A stretch of 64,000 nucleotides of DNA. It comes from Thalassospira australica. GTDB taxonomy: Bacteria > Pseudomonadota > Alphaproteobacteria > Rhodospirillales > Thalassospiraceae. The notes beneath the pieces are model-generated. The model did no database searches, was not told the DNA's origin, and was given only the letters and a program-made list of their open reading frames with translations. Location: assembly GCF_000763295.1 (NCBI RefSeq), contig NZ_JRJE01000031.1, positions 555,068-619,067 of the forward strand, read 5' to 3'. Shown piece after piece: positions 42,958-53,523 of this stretch. The number at the start of each line of letters is the position of its first letter. Position 1 is the stretch's first letter. The translations under genes and the position numbers were made by a program.

Positions 42958-43947
42958 TCAGATGGTTTTAACCACAACCGGGCGTTCGGCCTGAACCGAA
43001 AGGCGATTGCGCAGTGCGCGACCAAAGGGGGCTGCTTCAATTTCGAACTCGTCGCCATCCTGGGTCGTGACACCATCGGCAAAGCTCAGCGTCGCGGTGC
43101 CAAAGAAATGCGCATGCACATCACCCGGACGGCAGAACAGATCATATTTGAAGTGGTGATATTCCAGGTTTGCAAGGCTGTGCGACATATTGTCTTCGCC
43201 GCTCAGGAACGGTTTTTGCCAGATCACTTTGCCATCCCGGTACAGACGTGACGTGCCCTCAACATGGCTTGGCAATTCACCCAGCAGCAATTCCGGCCCC
43301 ATCGAACAGGCACGCAGTTTTGAATGCGCCAGATACAGGTAATTCTGACGTTCGGTGACATGGTCGGAAAACTCGTTACCAATGGCAAAACCGATGCGCA
43401 CCGGGTTGCCATCCGGATCAATCACATAGACCGCGGCAATTTCCGGCTCTTCACTGCCATCAAGGGCGAAGGACGGGCTTGGGATGTCTGCCCCCGGATT
43501 GGAAACGATGGAGCCATCGCCCTTATAGAACCATTCCGGCTGAACACCGGTTTCGCCAGCGGCCGGTTTGCCGCCCTCAACACCCATGCGAAACATCTTC
43601 ATGGAATCTGTCTCGTCGGCGGCCTTGTTATTGGACGTATGCATGTTTGCGCGTGCCGATGCCGACCCCAGATGGGTCAACCCGGTTCCGGTAACAAGGA
43701 AGTGCGCCGGATCGGCGTGGGTGATCGGCGGCAACAGGCGGCCTTCGGCGGCAATCGCGTTGTAATCAAGGCGCTCCTCCCCCATGCGGGCCTTGGCGGC
43801 CGCGATCATGGTGATGCCCTGCTCGATGGCAATGCCGGCAAGTTCGCGGGTGGTCGAAACGCCCGAAAGCGCCACCAGTGTTGCCTGATCTTCGACAACG
43901 CCAACATGCTGCGCGCCAGCGGTATCCTTATATTGAACCAGTCTCAT
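42958..43947 (-). CDS. gguC: AraD1/GguC-family protein (fumarylacetoacetate hydrolase fold)
   Basis: A 329-residue member of the FAH superfamily known as AraD1 or GguC, found with sugar ABC transporters in alphaproteobacteria. It begins MRLVQYKDTAGAQHVGVVE and includes the FAH-type metal site in PEWFYKGDGSI, then EEPEIAAVYVIDPDGNPV and IGFAIGNEFSDH. The presumed role is in oxidative pentose or hexose breakdown at the 2-keto-3-deoxy acid level, but the exact reaction is not settled. ATG at 43947 gives the conserved N-terminus; longer frames are not supported. It follows an SDR dehydrogenase on the same strand. Confidence 0.82.
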   Translation of the reverse strand: MRLVQYKDTAGAQHVGVVEDQATLVALSGVSTTRELAGIAIEQGITMIAAAKARMGEERLDYNAIAAEGRLLPPITHADPAHFLVTGTGLTHLGSASARANMHTSNNKAADETDSMKMFRMGVEGGKPAAGETGVQPEWFYKGDGSIVSNPGADIPSPSFALDGSEEPEIAAVYVIDPDGNPVRIGFAIGNEFSDHVTERQNYLYLAHSKLRACSMGPELLLGELPSHVEGTSRLYRDGKVIWQKPFLSGEDNMSHSLANLEYHHFKYDLFCRPGDVHAHFFGTATLSFADGVTTQDGDEFEIEAAPFGRALRNRLSVQAERPVVVKTI

Positions 43948-44008
43948 CAAATTCTGTCCTGATCGATCGTAAGTAAACGTACGGAAAACAAATGCGTTTG
44001 GCGTCAGA

Positions 44009-44782
44009 TCAGACCCAGCCGCCATCAACAATGAAGTTCTGGGCTGTGACCATCCGGCTTTCATCGGAAACCAGGAACAGCGCCATGCGCGCGATGTCGT
44101 CCGGCATCACCCGGTTCTTAAGGCACTGGCGCGCATCAATTTCGCGTTCAGCGGCCTCATCGACCCAAAGGTCAAGCTGGCGCTGGGTCATGACCCAGCC
44201 CGGAACAAGCGTGTTAACACGGATATGATCCTTGCCAAGATCACGCGCCATGCCGCGCGTCATGCCATGGGTTGCGGCCTTTGCCGTGGTGTAGCCGGGC
44301 ATACCACCTTGCCCCATCATCCAGCTGACGGAGCCAAAATTGACAATCGCACCGCCACCGGCCTTTTGCATCATCGGCGCAACGGCCTGAATGGCAAAGA
44401 AGGACGGGCGGATATTGATCGCCTGGCGTTCATCCCAGTATTCCGGTGTAACATCCTGCCATTTGTGGCGGGTGTCATTGGCGGCATTGTTCATCAAACC
44501 CGTGATCGGACCATTGATTTCGGCTGCCTTGGCAACAGCCCCCTGAAGAGCGTTGATGTCGGTCAGGTCGCATTTGATAAAGACCGGCGCATTGCGCGCG
44601 CCCTTGGACAGTTTCTCAACAAGGGCATTCCCGGCATCTTCCATGATGTCAACAAAGGCAACCTTTGCCCCCTGCGCGACAAACGCAGTCACAAGCGCCT
44701 CGCCAATGCCAGATGCGCCACCGGTGATGAATACCGATTTATCTTCAAGGCTTGTGTAATGTGTCGGCATGCGATCAGACAT
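44009..44782 (-). CDS. SDR-family dehydrogenase, probable aldose 1-dehydrogenase
   Basis: A 257-residue classical short-chain dehydrogenase. The cofactor motif is ITGGASGIGEALV (residues 19-31), with Asp45 in FVDIMED favouring NAD, NNAAND for the strand-four motif, and catalytic Ser, Tyr and Lys in NFGSVSW and GYTTAKAA. The C-terminal LFLVSDESRMVTAQNFIVDGGWV is normal. Next to AraD1/GguC, GalM and a sugar ABC transporter, oxidation of L-arabinose, D-galactose or L-fucose to a lactone is the likely step. It starts at ATG 44782 after a GGGAG sequence and is 61 nt from the AraD1 gene. Confidence 0.83.
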   Translation of the reverse strand: MSDRMPTHYTSLEDKSVFITGGASGIGEALVTAFVAQGAKVAFVDIMEDAGNALVEKLSKGARNAPVFIKCDLTDINALQGAVAKAAEINGPITGLMNNAANDTRHKWQDVTPEYWDERQAINIRPSFFAIQAVAPMMQKAGGGAIVNFGSVSWMMGQGGMPGYTTAKAATHGMTRGMARDLGKDHIRVNTLVPGWVMTQRQLDLWVDEAAEREIDARQCLKNRVMPDDIARMALFLVSDESRMVTAQNFIVDGGWV

Positions 44783-45340
44783 GATCGTTTCATCTCCCGT
44801 CGTGTGATTTCTATGTGGTTTCTATGTTCTCAACCAACCACGGAGTTTCCACCCCGCAACTGGTCGATTTTCAATCCGCAACTCTCAGAGGATGCATCAT
44901 TTCAGGACTTGAGCAGCGCATCAAAACCAAATTCCTGAAGCACAGGTTGGCCCGCTGCACATTTCGATCAAGCCACCGGATTAATGGCCCGGATGGTTGC
45001 GCCTGCCCATGGCCCTGATGTTTCCTCCTGAAATTACGCTTCTTAATTCTTCATACAATAACATTAATGATCAGGATATCCGGGCCTGTCAAGCGTCAAA
45101 CGCCCGAACAGAGTTCTTTGGATATGTCCGCCACTGGTTTATGATATCATCACCTTTGCAATAACCCATTCGGGTTCGCATCAACTGTCCGCACCCTGCC
45201 CGAAATAATTATATACTTTGCAATACAAGCCATTGATGGCCAGATAAGTTGCTCTGCGAATTAATTCATATTATATGAATAATATCAAAGCGGGCCTTTT
45301 ACCTTTTGTATTCCAATCAGGGCCACGCCGGAGGAAATCT
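44783..45340. promoter_or_regulatory. Long divergent regulatory region between SDR and FadR-type genes
   Basis: This 558-nt non-coding stretch is AT-richer than its surroundings. It holds the palindrome ATGATATCAT (45141-45150), the element TTGCAATACAA (45218-45228), whose reverse TTGTATTGCAA resembles the FadR-family consensus TNGTNNNACNA, and the perfect 17-bp dyad ATTCATAT-t-ATATGAAT (45264-45280) before the regulator gene. No coding frame is convincing. Confidence 0.5.
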
Positions 45341-46087
45341 ATGTCGTCCATGTCAAGAACCTATGCCAAACGCAGCCTGCACAGCATTGTTGCGCACGAT
45401 CTGGGCGCGCGGATTGTTTCGGGCAAACTGGCACCGGGCGATGTTCTTCCGACAGAGGCGGCGTTAAGCGACTCCCTTGATGTATCACGCACGGCATTGC
45501 GCGAGGCCATCAAGATCCTGTCGGCCAAGGGCCTGATTGAATCGCGCCCGAAAACCGGCACACGGGTCAAGCCGCGGTCAAGCTGGAATCTGCTTGATCC
45601 CGATGTTCTGTCCTGGCACTTCCCGGACCCGGAACCGAAATTTCTGTATGCGCTGTTTGAAACCCGCCTGATCATCGAACCCAATACAGCCGCCATGGCC
45701 GCCATCCGCGCCACGCCAGAAGAAATCAAGGCGATTGGTGATGCCTATGATGCGATGGAAAAGGCTGAACCCGATACAGAGGCGGTCTATCTTACCGACC
45801 TTGAGTTCCATCAGGGGATCCTCAATGCATCGGGCAACGATTTCATGAAATCATTTGGCATGTTGATCGAAACCGCCCTGATCGGATCGTTCCGCCTGTC
45901 ATCGGGCGGCCCTGCCGCCAAGGTGCAATCCCTGCCCGACCATCAGGCGGTCTATGCCGCAATAAGCCATCGTGACCCGGAAGAAGCACGCGCAACCATG
46001 CATAAATTGCTGCGCCGAACCATGCGCCAATTGCGCCAGCAACTGGGCATGGCCGTCGAACACGACTGGGACCAGATCGGGCTGTAG
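45341..46087 (+). CDS. FadR-subfamily GntR regulator of the sugar cluster
   Basis: A 248-residue regulator. The N-terminal winged helix is in ILSAKGLIESRPKTGTRV with the preceding PTEAALSDSLDVSRTALREA, and the C-terminal FCD domain has the metal-binding pattern DLEFHQGILNASGN with further His in DHQAVYAAISHRD. It lies between the SDR/AraD1 genes and the ABC transporter genes, so it is the likely regulator of this whole cluster. GGAGG stands 6 nt before ATG 45341; an in-frame start at 45275 would lie inside the dyad and is rejected. A terminator follows at 46124-46150. Confidence 0.87.
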   Translation: MSSMSRTYAKRSLHSIVAHDLGARIVSGKLAPGDVLPTEAALSDSLDVSRTALREAIKILSAKGLIESRPKTGTRVKPRSSWNLLDPDVLSWHFPDPEPKFLYALFETRLIIEPNTAAMAAIRATPEEIKAIGDAYDAMEKAEPDTEAVYLTDLEFHQGILNASGNDFMKSFGMLIETALIGSFRLSSGGPAAKVQSLPDHQAVYAAISHRDPEEARATMHKLLRRTMRQLRQQLGMAVEHDWDQIGL

Positions 46088-46123
46088 AGGCATTTGCTCA
46101 CAACACATACGCTGAGACGTCGC

Positions 46124-46150
46124 AAAACCGGCCCTTTGGCCGGTTTTCTT
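46124..46150 (+). terminator. Terminator after the FadR-type gene
   Basis: A 10-bp stem, AAAACCGGCC (46124-46133) with GGCCGGTTTT (46138-46147), closes a 4-nt loop and is followed by CTTC. Confidence 0.85.
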
Positions 46151-46169
46151 CATCTTGAAGGAGTATGTG

Positions 46170-46508
46170 ATGAAACACCTTATGACAGTGCTTGGTGCGC
46201 TGATCGCACTTGCCGTCACGGCCCAAACCGCGCAGGCGAACCTCAAGAAGGACTATTGTTCCAATCAGACCTACTACACGGATTCCGGTGCGGATGATGG
46301 CAACACTTACCCGCATCTGCATTGCGGCAAAAACTTCCTGACCTATAGCAGCGGGTCAAATCACTATAACTTTGTCGAGGGCGATCAACTCAAGACCGGA
46401 ACAGCGGGCAGCGCCTGCTACAAGGCAGCAGATCAATCGGCTAACAACCTGAAAGCCAAGATTGCCGACGTCTGCTCTGACGAAGGCGAGACTTGCTCTG
46501 GCTGCTGA
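46170..46508 (+). CDS. Small secreted protein with six cysteines
   Basis: A 112-residue protein I do not recognise. A signal peptide is clear (MKHLMTVLGALIALAVTAQTAQA, cleavage near residue 23). The mature part has Cys30, Cys52, Cys83, Cys102, Cys109 and Cys112, enough for three disulfides, and ends in CSGC. It is rich in Tyr, Asn and Ser. AAGGAG stands 6 nt before the ATG at 46170; an upstream ATG five codons earlier lacks that spacing. It sits between two terminators, so it is its own unit inside the sugar cluster. Function unknown. Confidence 0.7.
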   Translation: MKHLMTVLGALIALAVTAQTAQANLKKDYCSNQTYYTDSGADDGNTYPHLHCGKNFLTYSSGSNHYNFVEGDQLKTGTAGSACYKAADQSANNLKAKIADVCSDEGETCSGC

Positions 46509-46529
46509 TCATAAAACACAAAAACAATG

Positions 46530-46555
46530 AAGGGCGGCCAAATCTGGCCGCCCTT
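46530..46555. terminator. Bidirectional terminator before yjfF
   Basis: An 11-bp stem, AAGGGCGGCCA (46530-46540) with TGGCCGCCCTT (46545-46555), closes a 4-nt loop between convergent genes. Confidence 0.8.
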
Positions 46556-46585
46556 GCTTCGTTAATTCAAACTCAGATACCGGCT

Positions 46586-47563
46586 TTATGTCGCACCGGC
46601 CCGCATGCCCGAGAACGATCGGGTGATCAGACGCTGCAAAACGATAAAGCCAAACAGCAATGCGCCAATCATGATCTTGGTCCACCAGCTATTGAGCGAC
46701 CCGTCAAAGGCAATCAGGGTCTGAATAACCCCCATGATGATCCCGCCAAAGAACGTTCCCATCACAAAGCCCATCCCCCCGGTCAGAAGCGTTCCGCCAA
46801 TCACCACTGCGGCAATCGCATCAAGTTCCACCCCGACCGCTGCAAGCGGATAGGCCGATGCGGTGTAAAAGGCAAAGACAACGCCTGAAAGCGCACTAAA
46901 GAAGCCAGACAAGGTGTAAACGCGAATGATGGTGCTATGCACCGGAATGCCCAGAAGCGCAGCCGAAGCGCGATCCCCGCCAATCGCATAGACGTTCCGC
47001 CCAAAGCACGTGAAATGGGCAATGATCACCCCGCCAATCACGGTCGCCAGCATCAGCAAGGCCGATGCGCTTAGCCATCCGCGACCGGGCAAAGGCACCT
47101 TGAACCCGGCAAAGTCGGAGACAAAGCTGTGATCAAGCGGAACGGAATCCAGATTAATCAGGAAACACACCCCGCGTAAAAAGAACATGCCCGCCAAGGT
47201 TATGATAAAGGGTTGAATATCGAACTTGGCGATCATCGCCCCCATAAAGGCGCCGAATGCCGACCCGACAATCATTGCAATCACCGCAGCCGTTATCGGG
47301 TGCATGCCAAAGCCGGTAACAAGTTCGGCCATCAAAACCCCGATAAAGGCAATCATGGAGCCAACCGAAAGATCAATCCCGCCTGAAAGAATAACAAAAG
47401 TCATGCCAACGGCGGTTATGATCAAAAAGGCGTTATCGGTCAGAAGCGCGCCCAGAACATAGGTATCGGAAAAGGCCCGATGTTCGAATATCCCATAGCC
47501 ATACAGCAGTACCAGAACCGCAATCGTGGCAAGGATCGGATAAAACCGTTCATTAATTTTCAT
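46586..47563 (-). CDS. yjfF: Sugar ABC transporter permease, YjfF-like
   Basis: A 325-residue permease of the ribose/xylose (RbsC-like) family with about nine helices. The family loop GGIDLSVGSMIAFIGV (near residue 62) and the conserved GGDRASAALLGIPV (coupling region near residue 195) are visible. In E. coli, YtfQRT-YjfF imports galactofuranose; here the second permease sits last in the operon and overlaps ytfT by 11 nt. With an aldose dehydrogenase, AraD1 and GalM nearby, the imported sugar is probably a pentose or galactose in furanose or pyranose form. Confidence 0.88.
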   Translation of the reverse strand: MKINERFYPILATIAVLVLLYGYGIFEHRAFSDTYVLGALLTDNAFLIITAVGMTFVILSGGIDLSVGSMIAFIGVLMAELVTGFGMHPITAAVIAMIVGSAFGAFMGAMIAKFDIQPFIITLAGMFFLRGVCFLINLDSVPLDHSFVSDFAGFKVPLPGRGWLSASALLMLATVIGGVIIAHFTCFGRNVYAIGGDRASAALLGIPVHSTIIRVYTLSGFFSALSGVVFAFYTASAYPLAAVGVELDAIAAVVIGGTLLTGGMGFVMGTFFGGIIMGVIQTLIAFDGSLNSWWTKIMIGALLFGFIVLQRLITRSFSGMRAGAT

Positions 47564-48610
47564 CTGATTTCCCCCGCTTCATGCGCGCCATGGCCTGCCC
47601 AACCAGTTCCCGTGATTTTGGTGCCTGCACAAGCAAAACAACCATCACCACAGCCGCTTTGACAATCAGCGTGTATTGCGACGGAAGCCCCGACAGCAAT
47701 ATCCCCGTCGTCAGGGCCTGAATGATCAGAACACCAATAACGGTCATGGCGATAAAGAACCGGCCCCCCATCAGCGACGCCCCACCGATCACCACCGCAA
47801 GGATTGCATCAAGTTCAAGCCACAAGCCGGCATTGTTGGCATCCGCCCCGCGAATATCGGCCGCAATGATGATCCCTGCAAAGGCCGAACAAAGCCCGGA
47901 TGCGCCGTACGCCATCAGTTTGATGCCGCGCGCATCAATGCCTGCCACCCGGCTGGCGCGCGCATTGCCACCAACGGATTCAACAAACAGGCCCAATGCA
48001 GTTCGGCGCATGATGACATAGATCGCGGCAATCACGGCGGCGGCAATGATCACCCGCCACGGTATGCCCAGCAAATAGCCACTGCCGATTGCCTCAAAGA
48101 ATTCACCGTGGAAAGTCACGATCTGACCACCCGTAATCATCTGGGCAATCCCGCGCCCGGCCACCATCAGGATCAGGGTTGCGATGATCGGTTGAATATC
48201 AAGAAAGGCCACCAGAATACCGTTCCAAAGCCCGCACAGGATCCCGGCCCCAAGGGCGGCCAGAATGATCACGACAGGATGCAGGTCGGTATCACGGATC
48301 AGCACGGCCATCACCGCACCGGAAATGGCAATGATCGAGCCCACGGACAAATCAATGCCGCGTGTCCCAATCACAATCGCCATGCCCACCGCAACAAGGG
48401 CGGTTGATGCCCCGCGATGCACGACATCGACAAGCGATCCATAAAGATGCCCGTCAACGATACGAATGTTAAAGAAGTCCGGCGAGATCACCCCGATGCC
48501 CAGCACGATCAAAACCAGTGCCGCGACCGGGCCAAACCAGGGCCGACTTATCAAAGAAGATGCAGACATTGCGCTGCTTTCCCGTAATTTCTTTTTGTCT
48601 TGCAAGCTGG

Positions 48611-48614
<4 letters not shown>
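47553..48614 (-). CDS. ytfT: Sugar ABC transporter permease, YtfT-like
   Basis: A 353-residue RbsC-family permease. The motif GTRGIDLSVGSIIAISGA lies near residue 90, and VGGNARASRVAGIDARGIK near residue 220 marks the ATPase-coupling loop. A soluble N-terminal tail of about 20 polar residues precedes the first helix. The start overlaps the ytfR stop as ATGA, indicating tight coupling. Together with YjfF it makes a heterodimeric channel, an arrangement typical of YtfT/YjfF rather than of homodimeric RbsC. Confidence 0.88.
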
Positions 48615-50134
<1,520 letters not shown>

Positions 50135-50180
50135 TGTCTCACCCTCTCCCTGTAACTTTGATTTTTATTGCCGATACAGC

Positions 50181-50258
50181 CGGACGCACCCCGATAAAAT
50201 CGGAGTACGTCCGTATTAATGTTCAGCCACACACCCGGCACCGTGACCCGAAGGTCAC
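50181..50258. other. Two stem-loops between ytfQ and ytfR
   Basis: Stem one joins CGGACG (50181-50186) to CGTCCG (50208-50213) around an inner CCGAT/ATCGG hairpin. Stem two is GTGACC-cgaa-GGTCAC (50243-50258). Neither has a strong minus-strand U-run, so message protection after the binding-protein gene is more likely than full termination. Confidence 0.5.
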
Positions 50259-50276
50259 AGCACCGAGGCTCGTGTG

Positions 50277-51227
50277 TTACTTGCTGCGCATTTTATATTC
50301 TTCGGCTGCGGTGTCTGGCAGGTACAGCGGGCCATTGGCCTTGATCCATTTCGGCACTTCTTCGCCATTCATCGATGCCTTGATCGCATCAAAGGACGGA
50401 CCACCCAAATGCGGGTTCAATTCGATGGTGGCATTGGTGTCACCGTCTGCCATGGCCTTGAAGATATCGGGCACGGCATCGATTGAAACGATCAGAATAT
50501 CTTCCCCCGGATTGAGACCGGCTTCCTTGATTGCCTGAACGGCACCCAGTGCCATGTCATCGTTATGGGCATAAACCGCGCAGATGTCCTTGCCGCCGTT
50601 TTCCGCTTTCAGGAAACTTTCCATGACTTCCTTCCCGCCCGAACGGGTGAAGTCACCGGACTGCGAACGGATGATGTTGATCGCCGGGAAGTTCGAAACA
50701 ACGGATTCAAACCCTTCCTTGCGGTCATTGGCAGCAGACGAACCAACGGTTCCCTGCAGCTCAACAACATCGCAAACACCATTGGTTTCAGCAGCAAGCC
50801 ATGCTGCGGCAAGTGCCCCTTCAACCACGAAATCGGATGCCACCTTGGTCAGATACATGTCTTCGCTGGCGTCAACACCACGGTCCACCAGAACGACCGG
50901 AATACCGGCGTCTTTTGCTTCTTTAAGAACCTGATCCCAACCGGTTTCAACAACCGGTGCCAGAAGAATACCGTCAACACCCTGCGCGATGAAGGAACGG
51001 ACAGCCTTGATCTGGTTTTCCTGCTTTTGCTGCGCATCAGAGAATTTGAGATCAATACCGCGCTTTTCGGCTTCGGCCTTGATCGACGCCGTTTCCGACG
51101 TACGCCAACCACTTTCCGACCCAATCTGCGAGAAACCAATCATCATTTCTGCATGCGCAGAAACCGAAAGACCAAGTGCAAGACCAAGCGCTGCAGTTGA
51201 AACTGCAAGCTTTTTAAAATTCACCAC
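50277..51227 (-). CDS. ytfQ: Sugar ABC transporter substrate-binding protein, YtfQ-like
   Basis: A 316-residue type I periplasmic binding protein. The signal peptide (VNFKKLAVSTAALGLALGLSVSAHA) ends near residue 26. Family segments include MMIGFSQIGSESGWR at the mature start, IKAVRSFIAQGVDGILLAPV, and VLVDRGVD, matching YtfQ. A GTG start at 51227, or the next GTG at 51224, is chosen because GGGAGG lies just upstream; the long upstream extension without a ribosome binding site is rejected. It diverges from galM, and a FadR-type operator-like element lies in the promoter (51266-51282). Confidence 0.88.
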   Translation of the reverse strand: MVNFKKLAVSTAALGLALGLSVSAHAEMMIGFSQIGSESGWRTSETASIKAEAEKRGIDLKFSDAQQKQENQIKAVRSFIAQGVDGILLAPVVETGWDQVLKEAKDAGIPVVLVDRGVDASEDMYLTKVASDFVVEGALAAAWLAAETNGVCDVVELQGTVGSSAANDRKEGFESVVSNFPAINIIRSQSGDFTRSGGKEVMESFLKAENGGKDICAVYAHNDDMALGAVQAIKEAGLNPGEDILIVSIDAVPDIFKAMADGDTNATIELNPHLGGPSFDAIKASMNGEEVPKWIKANGPLYLPDTAAEEYKMRSK

Positions 51228-51265
51228 GATTTCCTCCCTATGTGTGGTTTTATTGCTTAAAAGCC

Positions 51266-51282
51266 ATATAGTATTACAATAT
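51266..51282. promoter_or_regulatory. FadR/GntR-type operator candidate between ytfQ and galM
   Basis: The 17-mer ATATAGTATTACAATAT is nearly palindromic (ATAT-n-GTA-n-TAC-n-ATAT). Read on the minus strand its core TTGTAATACTA matches the FadR-subfamily consensus TNGTNNNACNA exactly. The regulator encoded at 45341-46087 is the obvious candidate. Confidence 0.55.
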
Positions 51283-51396
51283 GAGTTGAGCGAACTCAAC
51301 CAGATAGTTGCACGGCAAGGAAACACATCGCCTTTCGCGATTGCGTGATTGGCATTAACATAGAAAAATCAAAGCCTACGGGAGGAACAAACACCA

Positions 51397-52440
51397 ATGA
51401 ACGCAGCCAAACCCAACGCGGAAACAGCCCAGCCAGCCCCACGCAAAAAGGGCACAAATGCACCACGCATTCGCCTGACCACGTCCCAGATTCGCCTTAC
51501 GGTTTCTGCGCTTGGCGCGCGTATGTGCGCCCTTGAATTGTATGAGGATTCAGTCCCCAACGGCACAAACATCGCCATTGGCCTGTCAGATGACGATGCC
51601 TATATGGCCCAGGACAGCTACATCGGCGCTGTCTGCGGCCGATATGCCAACCGGATTGAAAATTCCCGGTATTGCGATGAAAGCGGCGCGGAAATCCGGC
51701 TTGTCGCCAATGAAGGCACAACCCATCTGCACGGCGGGATCGACGGGTTTGACAAACGCATTTGGGCCATCACCGCACAATCAGAACGCAGCGTTTCTTT
51801 CACCCTGACCTCGCCTGACGGGGATCAGGGGTATCCCGGCACTCTGGTCACGACTGCGACCTATTCGATTGTTGATGAAAACCGCCTGCGCCTTGAAATA
51901 ACGGCTACTTGCGATCAGGCCTGCCCTGTCAATATGACCAGCCACGCCTATTGGAACCTCACTGGAAAGTTCGATCAAACGGCCAGCAATCATATTCTGC
52001 AGATTGATGCCGATCACTGGCTTCCAGTCGATGACAAGCTGATCCCGCTTGATAAACCCAAATCTGTCAATGGCACCGGTTATGATTTCCGAAACCCCCA
52101 GCGCGTCGCGGACATGCTGCCCAATGCGACGCAGGGCTTTGATCATAATTTCTGCCTTAATGGCGACCGCGGCACATTGCGCCAAATCGCCACACTTTCA
52201 GATCCCGAGAGTGGCCGATCGATGAAACTGTTTTCAACCGAGGCTGGTTTGCAATTCTATCTATCGCAGCATTTCAATGACGCGATGAAAACCGAAAACG
52301 GCATGTCCCTGCACCCGTCAGGCGGCATCGCGCTCGAACCGCAAACCTATCCCAACAGCCCCAACCGCCCGGACTTTCCAAGACCCTGGCTTAAACCCGG
52401 TGAAACCTACCGGCATTTGATCGAGTGGGAGTTTTACTGA
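51397..52440 (+). CDS. galM: Aldose 1-epimerase (galactose mutarotase)
   Basis: A 347-residue mutarotase that interconverts alpha and beta anomers of aldoses. Catalytic and substrate residues can be placed: the two conserved His in NEGTTHLHGGIDGF and in NMTSHAYWNLTG, Asp in QGFDHNF, and the base Glu in GIALEPQTYPNSPN near the C-terminus. A polar N-terminal extension of about 25 residues (rich in Ala, Pro and Lys) is unusual; there is no signal peptide. It diverges from ytfQ and would help present the right anomer to the aldose dehydrogenase in the cluster. Confidence 0.92.
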   Translation: MNAAKPNAETAQPAPRKKGTNAPRIRLTTSQIRLTVSALGARMCALELYEDSVPNGTNIAIGLSDDDAYMAQDSYIGAVCGRYANRIENSRYCDESGAEIRLVANEGTTHLHGGIDGFDKRIWAITAQSERSVSFTLTSPDGDQGYPGTLVTTATYSIVDENRLRLEITATCDQACPVNMTSHAYWNLTGKFDQTASNHILQIDADHWLPVDDKLIPLDKPKSVNGTGYDFRNPQRVADMLPNATQGFDHNFCLNGDRGTLRQIATLSDPESGRSMKLFSTEAGLQFYLSQHFNDAMKTENGMSLHPSGGIALEPQTYPNSPNRPDFPRPWLKPGETYRHLIEWEFY

Positions 52441-52449
52441 TTGCGTAAA

Positions 52450-53388
52450 CTAAAGTGCATATCCTCGTGCATTCAATGTAACAAAAATCGTGGAAAGTAC
52501 AATTGAACACACTGCACCGATAACTATAACCGGATGCTTCTCAACATTAATAAACCGTCGGATAAATCGACTTGCACCAAATCGAAGCAACCAAGACACA
52601 AATATTGAAGAAAGCGCAAATGCCCACAACGTAACGGTCACGAAAAAATTCGTATAAAATGATGCCAATACAACCATGGCAACAAAGAAATATATCCTAA
52701 CCCCATCCGACTTCAAGAAGCCATCATCAATTTGCAAACCATTTAAATTTCCGGAAATCACATCTTCAATTGGATAACTCAATACCTGATGAAACAGTTT
52801 AAAGAACCCTTCATAAGCGATCATGACTTCTTCAACAGTCAATCCAATTAATTTGTATGATAAATACAACGCACTGACACAGAAAATAAGCCATACGACC
52901 AATGTCACACAAATATCGACAAATAATACAACAACTGAATGCACGATATTGAGACCGTCAACCAGCCTGAAAAGAAAAACGGTTAAACTAAAAGACACAA
53001 AATCGGAAGCACAGTTCAGAACAACATACACCAACAAGAATATCACAAACCCTCCGTTTGCAACAAACTTAAGAATAAAATCTAGAATACCCATTCCGAT
53101 AAAAACTTCATTTTGGACAAAAAATCCAAAATAAAACACACATACCGAGATAATTACGCTCAACAAAGAAAAAACAAACATACGGCGCAATGAAAAGAAT
53201 TTATCCCCTGAAACAAAATAAAGTAACCTCAAAAAATATGCGATCCACGACGCATTTTTCCACTTTGAATTTACCAACCACGAGGACATCTCATCTCTCG
53301 AATCATCAGGCTGATACTTATCCCAATGATAAAATATGGTCATACATGCAAAGAACGCACCTACAAATTGCCAAAAATACATACTCAT
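52450..53388 (-). CDS. Hypothetical polytopic membrane protein in an AT-rich islet
   Basis: A 312-residue protein I do not recognise, with at least six to seven strongly hydrophobic segments after about residue 70 and a charged N-terminal region (YHWDKYQPDDSRDEM). Codons are far more A/T-rich than in neighbouring genes, so it looks recently acquired. No signal for a transporter family or enzyme is visible. ATG at 53388 is the first suitable start; an upstream TTG at 53430 has no support. It converges with galM (9 nt between stops). A run of ten Cs lies upstream at 53486-53495. Confidence 0.6.
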   Translation of the reverse strand: MSMYFWQFVGAFFACMTIFYHWDKYQPDDSRDEMSSWLVNSKWKNASWIAYFLRLLYFVSGDKFFSLRRMFVFSLLSVIISVCVFYFGFFVQNEVFIGMGILDFILKFVANGGFVIFLLVYVVLNCASDFVSFSLTVFLFRLVDGLNIVHSVVVLFVDICVTLVVWLIFCVSALYLSYKLIGLTVEEVMIAYEGFFKLFHQVLSYPIEDVISGNLNGLQIDDGFLKSDGVRIYFFVAMVVLASFYTNFFVTVTLWAFALSSIFVSWLLRFGASRFIRRFINVEKHPVIVIGAVCSIVLSTIFVTLNARGYAL

Positions 53389-53523
53389 CTTAAGATTGCT
53401 CTCATGTTGACATTTTCCTCTTAAAATCAATTAAACAAAAAAATCTAATTTAAAACAATGGATAATTTTGGAACTCATTCTCAAGCCCCCCCCCCTCCAT
53501 ACATTAAGTCGATAGCGCACCGA

